Shown: positions 1-9,553, counted from the first letter of the stretch. The stretch is DNA of 64,000 nucleotides from Phenylobacterium sp. (GCF_004297125.1 NZ_SCVD01000030.1:1-64000), one strand, 5' to 3'. Numbers and translations are program-made. The notes: generated by a model from the sequence alone, not told the origin.

Positions 1-275
<275 letters not shown>

Positions 276-326
276 TAGTAATACTCATGCGTGCTTTGCA
301 TGCAGCCAATGATGTCTTCTCATTCT

Positions 327-470
327 GATCTGCTTGGTTGACCTGGTGGTTATGCCGAGGAGTCCCCACCCGATCCCATTCCGAACTCGGTCGTTAAGCT
401 CCTCAGGGCCAATGGTACTTCGTCTCAAGGCGCGGGAGAGTAGGTCGCCGCCAGGTCTACCAAGCAGATC
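327..470 (+). other. pre-5S rRNA processing stem
   Basis: A perfect 12-bp inverted repeat flanks the 5S gene. GATCTGCTTGGT at 327-338 pairs with ACCAAGCAGATC at 459-470. In the precursor this would extend the 5S terminal helix and form the double-stranded substrate for RNase processing. The position, tight against both ends of the 5S rRNA, makes this reading strong. Confidence 0.7.
340..457 (+). rRNA. rrf: 5S ribosomal RNA
   Basis: About 118 nt, about 65 nt after 23S. The terminal helix is GACCTGG (340-346) with CCAGGTC (451-457). The conserved core CCGATCCCATTCCGAACTCG at 370-389 is the loop B/C region of bacterial 5S rRNA. Each end may be off by one or two bases. Confidence 0.93.
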
Positions 471-514
471 AGGATCCAGAACCCTTCAATTCACGATGTC
501 ATTTCAGGCTTTGC

Positions 515-591
<77 letters not shown>

Positions 592-616
592 AAGCTTCCA
601 GCCGATCGTATTCGCA

Positions 617-638
617 GCCTCCTTCGGGAGGCATTTTT
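617..638 (+). terminator. intrinsic terminator of the rRNA operon
   Basis: A 6-bp stem GCCTCC/GGAGGC closed by a stable TTCG tetraloop, followed by ATTTTT. It lies 25 nt after the tRNA-fMet gene and is the natural end of the rRNA transcript. Confidence 0.85.
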
Positions 639-702
639 GATTCCGGCCTGCATCTGGGGCCCACCGTGGCGGTCCCGCTATCGCGCGGGGCCGTTTCCGC
701 AT

Positions 703-1044
703 CTAGCGCCGCGGCACGAGACCCAGCGGCGCGGCGGTTTCGCGCCGGTCGATGAAGCGCTGGTCGCGTGGGTCGTTGCTGATCGTCGTCTGCACCGACC
801 CGAAGCCGTAGGTGGTGGTGTTGCTGTAGACGCTGGAACCTCCGCTGAAGCCGCTGCTGTAGCTGGCGCCCGACGCGGGCCGGCCGCTTCCGGCGAAGGT
901 GTCCTGCAGCCGCGGGCCCGAGCTCTGGGTCGGCTTGAGGTGCTGGGCGGCGTCGCGGCTCGGCGGGGCCGAGGAGATGGTGAGCGCCAGGCAGGGCGTG
1001 CCGCCCAGGATCGCGAGGCCGGAGACGAGGGCGAACAGCCGCAT
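703..1044 (-). CDS. small secreted protein of unknown function
   Basis: 113 aa. The first 20 residues (MRLFALVSG...) form a short signal peptide ending near CLA, so the product is probably periplasmic. The mature part is rich in Ser, Gly and Thr (a GFSGGSSVYSNTTTYGFGS-like stretch) with no domain I recognise. The start was chosen at 1044 because GAAGGAG lies just upstream; a longer frame exists to 1098 but would bury the signal peptide. It lies 62 bp downstream of pyk on the same strand. Confidence 0.6.
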   Translation of the reverse strand: MRLFALVSGLAILGGTPCLALTISSAPPSRDAAQHLKPTQSSGPRLQDTFAGSGRPASGASYSSGFSGGSSVYSNTTTYGFGSVQTTISNDPRDQRFIDRRETAAPLGLVPRR

Positions 1045-1106
1045 GTGAGGCTCCTTCAGGACTGCGCCGAGCCTGGGTCCGGGAGCCGCGCCCGTCAAGC
1101 GATGCC

Positions 1107-2534
1107 TCAGGTGACCTGGGCCACCCGCAGCGAATTGGTGCCCCCGGAGCGGCCGAAGGGCACCCCGGCGATCACCACGATCTCCTCGCGACGCTTGGCG
1201 AACCCGCTCTTCAGCGCCAGCGTCGCGGCCTGGGCCACGGTCTCCGTCATCGTATGGGTCGTCTCGGAGGTCAGGGCATGCACGCCCCAGACCAGGGCGA
1301 GCCGCCGCGCGGTCTCGAGGCTGGGGGTCAGGCCGAGGATCGGCACGTCGGGCCGTTCGCGCGAAATCCGGATGGCCGTGCGACCCGAAAGCGAGAAGGC
1401 GGCGACCGCCTTGGCCTCGATGGTCTCGGCGACCTGCCGCGCCGCGGCGCAGATGGCGTCGCCGGCGGATTTCTCGGGCTTCGGCCGCATCGCGGCGCGA
1501 CCGGCCCGGAGGTCGTCGTCGTCCTCGGTGCGGGCGATGATCCGATCCATCATCCGCACGGTCTCGACCGGATATTTGCCGGTGGCGCTCTCGGCGGACA
1601 GCATCACGGCGTCGGCCCCGTCGAACACGGCGGTCGCGACGTCGGAAGCCTCGGCGCGCGTCGGCGTCGGGTTCTCGATCATGCTCTCCATCATCTGGGT
1701 GGCCACCACGACGGGGCGGCCGAAGCGATGGGCGGCCCGGATCAGGCGCTTCTGGATCAGCGGCACGTCCTCGGCCGGCAGTTCCACACCCAGGTCGCCC
1801 CGGGCCACCATGATGGCGTCGGAGAGGCGCAGCACTTCGTCGATGGATTGCAGCGCCCCCGGCTTCTCGATCTTCGAGAGGATGAAGGCTCGATCGCCGA
1901 CGATCTCGCGGGCCTCGGCCACATCCTCCGGCCGCTGCACGAACGACAGCCCGATCCAGTCGCAGCCGTGCTCCAGGGCGAAGGCCAGGTCGGAACGGTC
2001 CTTCCTGGTCAGCGCCGGGATCGGCAGCACCAGGCCGGGCAGGTTCACGCCCTTGTGGTCCGAGAGGCGGCCGCCGACGATCACCCGCGTTTCCAGGAAC
2101 TCCGGCGTCTGGCGGGTGACCTCGAGGCGGATCTTGCCGTCATCCAGCAACAGGACCGAGCCAGGGCTGGCGGCGGCCATGATCTCGGGATGGGGAAGCT
2201 GCACGCGCTGGCCGTCGCCCGGCCGTTCCTGGAGGTCGAGGCGCAGTGTGCGGCCCCACTGCAGCACGACCGCTCCGCCGGCGAAGCGCCCGACCCGGAG
2301 CTTGGGCCCCTGAAGGTCGGCCAGGATGCCGATCGGCCGGCCGGTCTTCTTCTCGACCTTGCGGATCCGCTCGACCACCTCGGCGTGCCCTTCCTGGGCG
2401 CCGTGGCTGAAGTTGAGGCGGAAGACGTCGGCTCCCGTGCGGAACAGTTCCTCGAGCCGCTCGAGGCTGGAGGAGGCCGGCCCGATGGTGGCCACGATCT
2501 TCACCCGCCGGCGGCGCCGGATCGCTTCAGCCAC
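1107..2534 (-). CDS. pyk: pyruvate kinase
   Basis: Catalyses phosphoenolpyruvate + ADP to pyruvate + ATP, the last step of the Entner-Doudoroff/glycolytic route that also receives carbon from the uronate genes in this window. Visible family motifs are the N-terminal VKIVATIGPASS, RLNFSHG, the active-site region ILSKIEKPGAL, and VARGDLGVELP followed by QKRLI. I start it at GTG 2534, which has AGGGAG 9 nt upstream and gives 475 aa, the normal family length. An in-frame TTG at 2603 would add 23 unconserved residues. Confidence 0.95.
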   Translation of the reverse strand: MAEAIRRRRRVKIVATIGPASSSLERLEELFRTGADVFRLNFSHGAQEGHAEVVERIRKVEKKTGRPIGILADLQGPKLRVGRFAGGAVVLQWGRTLRLDLQERPGDGQRVQLPHPEIMAAASPGSVLLLDDGKIRLEVTRQTPEFLETRVIVGGRLSDHKGVNLPGLVLPIPALTRKDRSDLAFALEHGCDWIGLSFVQRPEDVAEAREIVGDRAFILSKIEKPGALQSIDEVLRLSDAIMVARGDLGVELPAEDVPLIQKRLIRAAHRFGRPVVVATQMMESMIENPTPTRAEASDVATAVFDGADAVMLSAESATGKYPVETVRMMDRIIARTEDDDDLRAGRAAMRPKPEKSAGDAICAAARQVAETIEAKAVAAFSLSGRTAIRISRERPDVPILGLTPSLETARRLALVWGVHALTSETTHTMTETVAQAATLALKSGFAKRREEIVVIAGVPFGRSGGTNSLRVAQVT

Positions 2535-2694
2535 GCGGGCGGTCTCCCTCTTGGTCCGCGAATCCGGACGTGCCAATTTGGCCCTCGCCGGTCCTGCCAG
2601 CAAGCAACCGCCGGGCCGCCAGTTCGGTTTCTCGATTGTCGGGATAGGGTGCGCTCGGACGTCCTAAGGTCGGAACAATCGGAAGGAGCTTCCC

Positions 2695-3042
2695 ATGCCC
2701 TATGTGGACGGTTTCGTGCTGGCGGTGCCGAAGGCGAAGATCGAGGCCTACAAGGCCATGGCCGCCTTGGGCGGCAAGGTCTGGATGGAGCACGGCGCGC
2801 TCAGCTACGTCGAGACCTTCGCCGACGACGTACCCTATGGCGAACTGACCTCGTTCCCTCGCGCGGTCCAGGCCAAGGACGACGAAGTGGTGGTGTTCTC
2901 CTGGGCGACCTACGAGTCCCGGGAGCACCGCGACACGGTGATGGCCAAGGTAATGGCCGACGAGCGGCTGAAGGACGGCGACATGCCGTTCGACGGCAAG
3001 CGGATGATCTACGGCGGCTTCCAAAGCTTCATCGCCCTCTAA
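2695..3042 (+). CDS. DUF1428 family protein
   Basis: 115 aa, starting MPYVDGFVLAVP and containing the WMEHGAL...YVE...DDV pattern of the DUF1428 family. These are small soluble ferredoxin-fold dimers common in proteobacteria, with unknown biochemical role. A good ribosome site, GGAAGGAG, lies 8 nt before ATG 2695. It stands alone between divergent pyk and the penicillin-binding protein. The family assignment is firm; the function is not known. Confidence 0.88.
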   Translation: MPYVDGFVLAVPKAKIEAYKAMAALGGKVWMEHGALSYVETFADDVPYGELTSFPRAVQAKDDEVVVFSWATYESREHRDTVMAKVMADERLKDGDMPFDGKRMIYGGFQSFIAL

Positions 3043-3203
3043 CGCCCGCGGCGCGGCGTCGAGAAGTGGTGCAGGCCGCGTCCCGATGCTGCGCAACGCC
3101 GCCGCATTACCGCGATTTATCTTGGCCGCGCCGGCGGCGCGGGACACATAAGGGCCGCATCGGACGGGCTTGAGGGAGCCGTCGTCCCAGGAGCCGCCCC
3201 AAC

Positions 3204-5030
3204 GTGCTGTCCCTTGTCGCCGCCCTCTCGATGGCCGCCCCGCAGGCGCCGGACCTGCCGCGCATGCCCGCCATCGAGCGTACGCCCCAGGTCACCTACC
3301 TCGACCGCAACGGCGCGGTGATCGGGGTGCGCGGCGGACGGTTCGCGCCGCCCGTGGACGTGGCCAGGCTGCCGCCTTATGTGCCCGCGGCGTTCGTGGC
3401 CATCGAGGACCGACGGTTCTACGAGCATGACGGCTTCGATCCTCGCGGCATCGCTCGCGCCATCGTCATGGGGCTGAGCGAGGGGCGCGCGACCCAGGGC
3501 GCCTCGACCATCACGCAGCAGCTGGCGCGGAACCTGTTCCTCAGCCAGGAGCGGACCCTGGAGCGCAAGGCCACGGAACTGGTCTATGCGATCGACCTGG
3601 AACGCAGCTACAGCAAGAAGCAGATCCTGGGTCTCTATCTCAGTCGGGTCTATTTCGGCGCCGGAGCCTATGGCCTGGAAGCCGCCTCGCAGCGATATTT
3701 CAACAAGCCGGCCGCCGGGCTCTCGATCCGCGAAGCCGCCATCCTGGCCGGCATCCTGAAATCGCCCACCGGCTACAATCCCATCGAGCAGCCAGAACGG
3801 TCAGCCGAGCGGACGAAGCTGGTCCTTGCGGCCATGGTCGAGACCGGCGCCATCACCCCCGCGCAGCGCGAGAAGGCGCTGGCCCAGAAGCCCCGGATCT
3901 TCAAGACCGCGGCCACGGCGCCGTCGCAGTACTTCGTCGACTGGGTGGACGCGGAGGTCCGCCGCATGGTCCCGAAGCTCACCCGCGACCTCACTGTCGA
4001 CACCACCCTGGACCAGCGGATGGAGACCGCGGCGGGCGACGCCGCCAAGGCCACGGTCGGGCGCTTCAGGACCCAGGGCGCCGACCAAGCGGCCATCGTG
4101 GCGATGGACGGTTCCGGCCGGGTCCGCGCGCTGGTCGGCGGGATCGACTATCCGACCGCCCCCTACAACCGCGCGGTCAGCGCGCGGCGCCAGGCCGGCT
4201 CGGCCTGGAAGCCCTTCGTCTATCTGACGGCCCTGGAGCAGGGCCGTACGCCGGACACGCCAGTGATCGACGAGCCGGTGACGATCAACGGCTGGACGCC
4301 CAGCAACTACGAGGTCGGCAGCTACCTGGGCCCCATCACCCTGGAAACGGCGCTGGCCAAGTCGGTGAACACCGTGGCCGCGCGGCTGGCCGACGAGGTG
4401 GGACGCCCACAGGTGGCGCTGACCGCCCGACGCATCGGCATCAGCTCGCCCGTCAACACCGACCCCGCCATGGCGCTGGGCACCACCCTGGTCTCGCCGC
4501 TGGAAATGACCCAGGCCTACGCCGCGTTCTCGAACAGCGGCAATCGCGTCCAGGCCTATGGCATCGAGAGGATCCGCTCGGGCGGCACGATTATCTACCA
4601 GAAGCGGACGCCCGCGCCGGTCCCGGCCATCGCCAACCCGGCGCTGGGCGAGCTGAACCGGATGCTGCGCACGGTCATGGTCGCCGGCACCGGCGCACGG
4701 GCGAATGTCGCGGGCTACGACCTGGCCGGCAAGACCGGCACCACCTCGGACTACAAGGACGCCTGGTTCTGCGGTTATACGGGCGGCTTCGCGAGTTGCG
4801 CCTGGATGGGCCGCGATGACGCCAAGCCCATGGGGCGGATCAGCGGCGCGACGGCGCCGGCCGAGATGTGGCGGGGCTTCATGACGACGGCGCTCAAGCG
4901 CGCGCCGACCCAGGCGATCCCACTAGGCCCGCCCGCGCCGGTCCCGACGCCGCCGGTGGAGATCGCCGCGCAGGCCGTCGCGCCGGAGGCTACGGCCTCC
5001 CCGCCGCCGGTCGATCCGCCGACGGACTAG
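3204..5030 (+). CDS. bifunctional penicillin-binding protein 1A-type (transglycosylase/transpeptidase)
   Basis: 608 aa. The N-terminal GT51 domain has EDRRFYEHDGFD at 68-79 (catalytic Glu about 68) and TQGASTITQQLARN at 97-110. The transpeptidase domain has the serine motif SAWK at 333-336, SVN at 387-389 and KTGT at 510-513. All catalytic motifs are present, so it should polymerise and cross-link peptidoglycan. The N-terminus is short and the membrane anchor weak (MLSLVAALSMAAP), so the protein may be periplasmic with an uncleaved anchor. GTG start with AGGAG upstream. The tail is Pro/Ala-rich, and the length is shorter than classical PBP1A. Confidence 0.93.
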   Translation: MLSLVAALSMAAPQAPDLPRMPAIERTPQVTYLDRNGAVIGVRGGRFAPPVDVARLPPYVPAAFVAIEDRRFYEHDGFDPRGIARAIVMGLSEGRATQGASTITQQLARNLFLSQERTLERKATELVYAIDLERSYSKKQILGLYLSRVYFGAGAYGLEAASQRYFNKPAAGLSIREAAILAGILKSPTGYNPIEQPERSAERTKLVLAAMVETGAITPAQREKALAQKPRIFKTAATAPSQYFVDWVDAEVRRMVPKLTRDLTVDTTLDQRMETAAGDAAKATVGRFRTQGADQAAIVAMDGSGRVRALVGGIDYPTAPYNRAVSARRQAGSAWKPFVYLTALEQGRTPDTPVIDEPVTINGWTPSNYEVGSYLGPITLETALAKSVNTVAARLADEVGRPQVALTARRIGISSPVNTDPAMALGTTLVSPLEMTQAYAAFSNSGNRVQAYGIERIRSGGTIIYQKRTPAPVPAIANPALGELNRMLRTVMVAGTGARANVAGYDLAGKTGTTSDYKDAWFCGYTGGFASCAWMGRDDAKPMGRISGATAPAEMWRGFMTTALKRAPTQAIPLGPPAPVPTPPVEIAAQAVAPEATASPPPVDPPTD

Positions 5031-5086
5031 AACCGACCCGCGCACGCTGGTCTAAGGTCGGTCCGGGAACGATCGCGGGAACGCCG

Positions 5087-6124
5087 ATGAACAGGTACTG
5101 GACCTTGGCCGACCGGCCGCTGCCGCCATGGCCCGAGCCGGACACCTTCGAGCTGCGGGAAGGCCCCATCCCGACGCCGGCGGAGGGTCAGGCGCTGACC
5201 CGGACGATCTACGTCTCCCTCGACCCTTACCAATGGGGCTACAAGCGGCGCGGCGTCGAACCGGCGGGCGGGCCCTGTCATGCGCGCACCGTCTCGCAGG
5301 TCGTCGAGAGCCGGATGGAGGGCCTCGCGCCCGGCGACTTCGTGTTCAACACCAACGGCTGGGCCGAGTATGGCCTGATGGGGGAGGGCGTCGCGCGGCC
5401 CGCCTACATGATCCCGCGCAAGCTGGACCCGGCCCAAGGGCGCATCTCCCAGGCGGTCGGTGTGCTGGGCATGCTGGGCCTGACCGCCTATGCGGGGATG
5501 ATCCTGATGGCGGAACCCAAGGCGGGCGAGACCGTGGTGGTCTCGGCCGCGTCCGGTGGCGTCGGCCAGATCGCGGGCCAGCTTGCCCGGCTGCGCGGCT
5601 GCCGCGTGGTGGGGATCGCCGGCCGGGAAGACAAATGCCGGTTCGTCGTTGACGAACTGGGGTTCGACGCCTGCGTCTCTCACCTGAGCTCGACGCTTCC
5701 GCAGGATCTGGCGGCAGCCTGTCCGGCGGGCGTGGATGTCTATTTCGAAAACGTCGGCGGCGCGGTGTTCGATGCGGTCCTGCCGCTGTTCAACGCAGGC
5801 GCGCGGATGACGATCTGCGGGCTGATCGCCCACTATGGCGACGCTGCGGGGATGGACGCGCGGGCCGAGCTGATGCGCCGCGGCGAGGCGATCTTCCGCG
5901 AGCGCGGGGTCAAGGTGGGCGACCTGTTCGTCGGCGACTACGTCGCCGCGCACCAGGACGCCTTCCTTCGCGACATGGCCGGCTGGGTCGCCTCGGGCGA
6001 GGTTCGCTATCGGGAGGACATCCGCGAGGGTCTGGAGACCGTGCCCGCCGCCTTCGCCGAGATGCTGCGCGGCGGCAATTTCGGCAAGATGCTGGTGAGG
6101 ATCGCCGCCGACCCCACAGGCTAG
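5087..6124 (+). CDS. NADP-dependent medium-chain oxidoreductase (CurA / 2-alkenal reductase-like)
   Basis: 345 aa. The sequence follows the zinc-free MDR family acting on leukotriene B4, alkenals or curcumin: N-terminal VSLDPYQWG, then GMLGLTAYAGM and the nucleotide-binding AASGGVGQIAGQLARLRG, followed by YFENVGG. The predicted reaction is NADPH-dependent reduction of an alpha,beta-unsaturated ketone or aldehyde. Start taken at ATG 5087, where homology begins. It follows the PBP gene after 56 bp and is closed by a hairpin at 6144. Confidence 0.9.
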   Translation: MNRYWTLADRPLPPWPEPDTFELREGPIPTPAEGQALTRTIYVSLDPYQWGYKRRGVEPAGGPCHARTVSQVVESRMEGLAPGDFVFNTNGWAEYGLMGEGVARPAYMIPRKLDPAQGRISQAVGVLGMLGLTAYAGMILMAEPKAGETVVVSAASGGVGQIAGQLARLRGCRVVGIAGREDKCRFVVDELGFDACVSHLSSTLPQDLAAACPAGVDVYFENVGGAVFDAVLPLFNAGARMTICGLIAHYGDAAGMDARAELMRRGEAIFRERGVKVGDLFVGDYVAAHQDAFLRDMAGWVASGEVRYREDIREGLETVPAAFAEMLRGGNFGKMLVRIAADPTG

Positions 6125-6143
6125 GGCCTCGCGCCAAGAAGAA

Positions 6144-6169
6144 GGCCGGGCGGATGGCTCCGCCCGGCC
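6144..6169. terminator. bidirectional terminator hairpin
   Basis: A perfect 10-bp stem, GGCCGGGCGG (6144-6153) with CCGCCCGGCC (6160-6169), and a 6-nt loop. It sits between the convergent oxidoreductase and TonB receptor genes. Pyrimidine-rich tracts flank it on both sides but there is no long T run. Confidence 0.7.
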
Positions 6170-6205
6170 TCATCTTTGCGAATGCGACGGTCGCCGCGTC
6201 CCCGA

Positions 6206-9037
6206 CTACATGCGGTAGCGGACACCGAAGATGATGGTGCGGCCGAAGTGGTTGTTCTCGTAGGCGCGGTTGGCTTCCTTATCGACGTACCGGTCACGAT
6301 AGTCGTCCGTCAGGTTGATCCCCTCCAGAGACAGTTCGAGCTGTTCCGTCACGCGGTACTTCACCGAGGCGTCGACGTTCACCGACGAGTTGTAACCCTC
6401 GAAGATGTTGCCCGTGGCGCTGGCGTTGTCGACGAAGCCGGAACGATAGGCGATCGAGGCGCGGGCGCTGAACTTGCCCTCTTCATAGTAGAGGGTGGCG
6501 TTGTAGGCGCGCTTGGCCAGCCCATAGAGCGGCGAGTCGACGTCCAGGCCCGGCGAGGCGCCGCCCGGCGTGGTCGCCGGACCGGAGACCCGATAAGTCA
6601 CGTTGGAGTCCACGAACGTCGCGTTCGCGATGCCGCCGAAGTTGGCCCAGAAGCCGGGCAGGAAGCTGAACGGCGCCTGGATGGCCAGCTCGACGCCCTT
6701 GAGGCTGCCGCCGCTGCCGTTCTCGGTCGTCGAGATGGTCCAGGCCTGGCCCTCGACGTTCGACGCCGCGGGCGAGCTCGGGTTGATGACCGAGGTCGGG
6801 AGGCCGGTCGACGCGAAGGTGCCGGTCCGGGTCACGCCCAGGGGGAAGGACTGGATGTCCTTCTTGAACACCGCGACCGACGCCACCGCCTGGGGTGCGA
6901 AGTACCACTCGACGCCGGCGTCGTAGGCCTTGGCCCGGAACGGATCCAGCTTCGGATTGCCGAACGTGACGCGGTAGTTGAAGCCATCGACGGTGCCGCC
7001 GGGGGTCAGGTTGCCGAGGTTCGGCCGGGTCATCACCTCCGACGCCGCGGCGCGGATGATGATCTGCTCGGTCGGGAAGATCGCCAGGTTCACGGCCGGA
7101 AGCCAGTCGTGATACTTGCGCTTCGCCGTCACCTCGACGCCGCTGTTCAGCCCGGTCGACGATTGGTCGGTCTCCATGTAGCGGAGACCGGCATTGGCGG
7201 CGAAGCGGATACCGCCGATCTCGCCTTTGAAGTTGCCCTGCACGAAACCGCCGGTGTCTTCCTCCCGCACCGAACGGATATTGCCCGCGTCGATGGCGGC
7301 GGTGCGGCCGTAGAGGCCGGTGAAAGCCGCGGCGGCGTCGATGTCCGGGACCACCCAGGTCGTCGTCGTACCGGAGGGTTGCCCGGCGCTGCCGAGGTTG
7401 ACGGTCCGGCTAAGGGCCGCAGTTCCGCGATAGCCGTAGACGGCGTTGGCGCCGAAGACGCTCGACGGGGTGCAGGTGATGGTTCCGAGAACGGCGTCCG
7501 GTCCGGCCGTCGTCCGGGTCGGGCAGACGACGGTGTCACGGGTGTAGGCTTCAAGGTCGAAGTCGAAGCGGCGGTAGACGGCCCCGGCGACAAGCTGCAC
7601 GCCCTCGGTCACGTCCCATTCCAGGTTTCCGGCCAGCGTCTTGAATTTGTTCGTGTTGTTCGACGGCCGGTCGCGCAGTTCGGCAAGCTGGAAGTTGGCC
7701 GGATCGGTCACGCTGGTGCCGAAGGTGAGAAGGGGACTGCGGGAGTCGGTATAGTCGTAGTGGTAACCGGCGGCGTCGCGGTCGTCGTACACGAAGGTCG
7801 TCTCGACCGGGATGTCGGCGTCCGACTTCGAAATGCCCCCAAGCACGTTGACGCGGAAGTTGTCCGTGAACTCGTGGCTGGCGTTCAGGCTGAACTGGTA
7901 GAACTCGGTCTCCGACTTGCGCAGATAGTTCTCGGTCCGCACCCAGGCGTCGTCGAAGGTGCCGGCGACGATGTCGTTGGTGGCCGGGTCGATGGTCAGA
8001 TTCCGGGCGTCGATCGAGCGTTCGTTAGAGCGGAACAGCACCTCGGCCCACTGCTCGGTCCGCGTCTCGCGGAACCGCGAGTACAGGCCGTCCAGCGAGA
8101 CCTTGGTGCGTTCGGTCGGCGCCCACTGGAGGCTGCCGGTGAGGCCGATCCGCTCGCGGTCGTGACCCACCTTGCCGTAACGCGGGATGCGGGGATGGAA
8201 GGCCAGGGCCGCGGCGTTACACCCGGCGCTGGGCACATAGGTTCCGCCGCTGTTCGGCGCCGTGAAGCAGCGGACGCCATCGACCGAGTCGAACCGCGCC
8301 TGCGCCCACCGGACCGTATTGTTGCCGAGCTCCAGCGTATCGTTCTTCGTGTAGGCGCCGGACAGGGAGGCTCCGAAGACCCCGTCCTCGGACCTCCATG
8401 AGACCAGGCCGGCGAGCCGCGGGCCGATATCGTCGCTGAGGTCGTTGTATTGGCCCTGAGCGGAGATGACGGCGGTGAGCCCCGCCTTGCCGGCGAGAGG
8501 GTTGCCGGTGTTCAGGTCGACCACGGCGCCCAGCGAGCCTTCGTCGAGCGAGGCCTCGGCCGTCTTGTGCACCACCAGGGAATTGAAGAGTTCCGACGCG
8601 AAGACGTTGAAGTCGAAGGCCCGGTCGCGATTGGGGCTGGCGCCGTCCGTGGACGTTGCGATGGCCTCAAGGCCGTTGACCCTGACGCGCGTGAACTGGC
8701 CCGAAAGACCCCGGACCGTGATGGCGCGCCCTTCGCCGCCGTCACGCTGAATCGAGATGCCGGGAATCCGCTGCAGCGACTCGGCCAGGTTCTGATCGGG
8801 GAACTTGGCGATGTCTTCGGCGACGATCACATCGACCGAGGAGACTGTTTCGCGCTTTACATTGATTGCGGCGCCCAGCGATTGGCGGAAGCCGGTGACG
8901 ACGATTTCGTCGACCTCCGCGGATTCGGCCGCTGGCGCGGTCTGAGCCGCGGCCTGGCCGGCGGCGATCGCGCCGAGAGCCAGAATGGACACGCCGCAAA
9001 CCAGCCGGCGCAGGCGGAAATCGCCCGGTCGCATCAT
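6206..9037 (-). CDS. TonB-dependent outer-membrane receptor, probable oligogalacturonide importer
   Basis: 943 aa. It has a signal peptide (residues 1 to about 31, ending AAAQ), a TonB box near residues 41-50 (VDEIVVTGF), then the plug (FPDQNLAESLQRIPGISIQRDGGEGR, shortened here to its landmarks FPDQNLAESL and RVNGLEA) and a long beta-barrel ending in aromatic RYRM. This receptor class in Caulobacterales and Xanthomonadales imports carbohydrate oligomers. ATG with GGGAGGG upstream. Its promoter overlaps a perfect copy of the palindrome shared with the uronate genes, so import of pectin fragments is the likely role. The substrate is inferred from regulation only. Confidence 0.93.
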   Translation of the reverse strand: MMRPGDFRLRRLVCGVSILALGAIAAGQAAAQTAPAAESAEVDEIVVTGFRQSLGAAINVKRETVSSVDVIVAEDIAKFPDQNLAESLQRIPGISIQRDGGEGRAITVRGLSGQFTRVRVNGLEAIATSTDGASPNRDRAFDFNVFASELFNSLVVHKTAEASLDEGSLGAVVDLNTGNPLAGKAGLTAVISAQGQYNDLSDDIGPRLAGLVSWRSEDGVFGASLSGAYTKNDTLELGNNTVRWAQARFDSVDGVRCFTAPNSGGTYVPSAGCNAAALAFHPRIPRYGKVGHDRERIGLTGSLQWAPTERTKVSLDGLYSRFRETRTEQWAEVLFRSNERSIDARNLTIDPATNDIVAGTFDDAWVRTENYLRKSETEFYQFSLNASHEFTDNFRVNVLGGISKSDADIPVETTFVYDDRDAAGYHYDYTDSRSPLLTFGTSVTDPANFQLAELRDRPSNNTNKFKTLAGNLEWDVTEGVQLVAGAVYRRFDFDLEAYTRDTVVCPTRTTAGPDAVLGTITCTPSSVFGANAVYGYRGTAALSRTVNLGSAGQPSGTTTTWVVPDIDAAAAFTGLYGRTAAIDAGNIRSVREEDTGGFVQGNFKGEIGGIRFAANAGLRYMETDQSSTGLNSGVEVTAKRKYHDWLPAVNLAIFPTEQIIIRAAASEVMTRPNLGNLTPGGTVDGFNYRVTFGNPKLDPFRAKAYDAGVEWYFAPQAVASVAVFKKDIQSFPLGVTRTGTFASTGLPTSVINPSSPAASNVEGQAWTISTTENGSGGSLKGVELAIQAPFSFLPGFWANFGGIANATFVDSNVTYRVSGPATTPGGASPGLDVDSPLYGLAKRAYNATLYYEEGKFSARASIAYRSGFVDNASATGNIFEGYNSSVNVDASVKYRVTEQLELSLEGINLTDDYRDRYVDKEANRAYENNHFGRTIIFGVRYRM

Positions 9038-9119
9038 CAGTATCCCTCCCCATCCACGACGGCGGCGCCGTCGTGTGACCGTCCGTGCGGCCTTGTTTCG
9101 CGTCCGACGCCGGTTGTAA

Positions 9120-9133
9120 TGACACCGGTGTCA
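9120..9133. promoter_or_regulatory. regulon operator 1 (TonB receptor promoter)
   Basis: TGACACCGGTGTCA, a perfect 14-bp palindrome with central CG as in LacI-family operators. It overlaps the -10 element proposed for the TonB receptor gene, so binding would block RNA polymerase. It is 83 bp upstream of the receptor start. Confidence 0.75.
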
Positions 9134-9158
9134 TATTACCCTGGATTCACGCGCTCAA
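9130..9158 (-). promoter_or_regulatory. candidate promoter of the TonB receptor gene
   Basis: On the minus strand, TTGAGC (9153-9158) and TATGAC (9130-9135) are separated by 17 bp. The -10 lies within operator 1. This is inference from consensus only. Confidence 0.45.
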
Positions 9159-9188
9159 AACGAAGCAAACCCCAGGCGTGGAGGGAAC

Positions 9189-9509
9189 ATGCCTTTCACT
9201 GACACCGGTGTCAACACAGTGACAATCCATCTCAACCGGACCCCGCGGCGGCCGAACCCCGTGTTCTCGGACGAGTACAGCATCGTGCGCGGGGTGCTCA
9301 TCGGCGCGCGCCGGGAGGCGGGGCTCAGCCAGCGCGCCCTGGCGGCGCGCCTCGGGAAGACCGGCTCGCACGTAGCCATGATCGAGCGCGGGCAGCGGCG
9401 CGTGGACCTGCTGGAGTTCTGCCGGATCGCCGATAGCCTCGGCGTTTCCGCCGACGCCCTGGTCCACCGGATCGCCGAGCAACTGGGCGCGCTGAAGGCT
9501 GCGGCTTAG
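9189..9509 (+). CDS. XRE-family helix-turn-helix regulator
   Basis: 106 aa. The Cro/CI-type domain spans about residues 32-90 (IGARREAGLSQRALAARLG then GSHVAMIERGQRRVDLLEF). No effector domain is present. ATG 9189 has GAGGGAAC upstream. The first codons contain a perfect copy of the uronate operator, so either the operator lies inside the coding region or translation begins later; no better start codon with a ribosome site was found before the HTH. It diverges from the TonB receptor, so it may tune that receptor or the regulon. Its target is unknown. Confidence 0.8.
   Translation: MPFTDTGVNTVTIHLNRTPRRPNPVFSDEYSIVRGVLIGARREAGLSQRALAARLGKTGSHVAMIERGQRRVDLLEFCRIADSLGVSADALVHRIAEQLGALKAAA
9200..9213. 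promoter_or_regulatory. regulon operator 2 (XRE gene start)
   Basis: A second perfect TGACACCGGTGTCA, centred exactly 80 bp from operator 1 and lying over codons 4-9 of the XRE gene. The pair could support looping by a tetrameric or dimer-of-dimers repressor. Confidence 0.7.
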
Positions 9510-9553
9510 GGGCGTGGCGGCAGGTTGCGGTCCTGGCCGCCGCCTGACGCGGC

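Noticed and set aside
637..3173. Long open frames antisense to pyruvate kinase (558 and 639 codons)
   Set aside because: They lie wholly opposite a clear pyk, have Arg/Pro/Gly-rich unconserved products and no ribosome sites. Such frames are expected in very GC-rich DNA.
6176..8401. 741-codon frame opposite the TonB receptor
   Set aside because: Shadow of the receptor gene in another frame; no motif.
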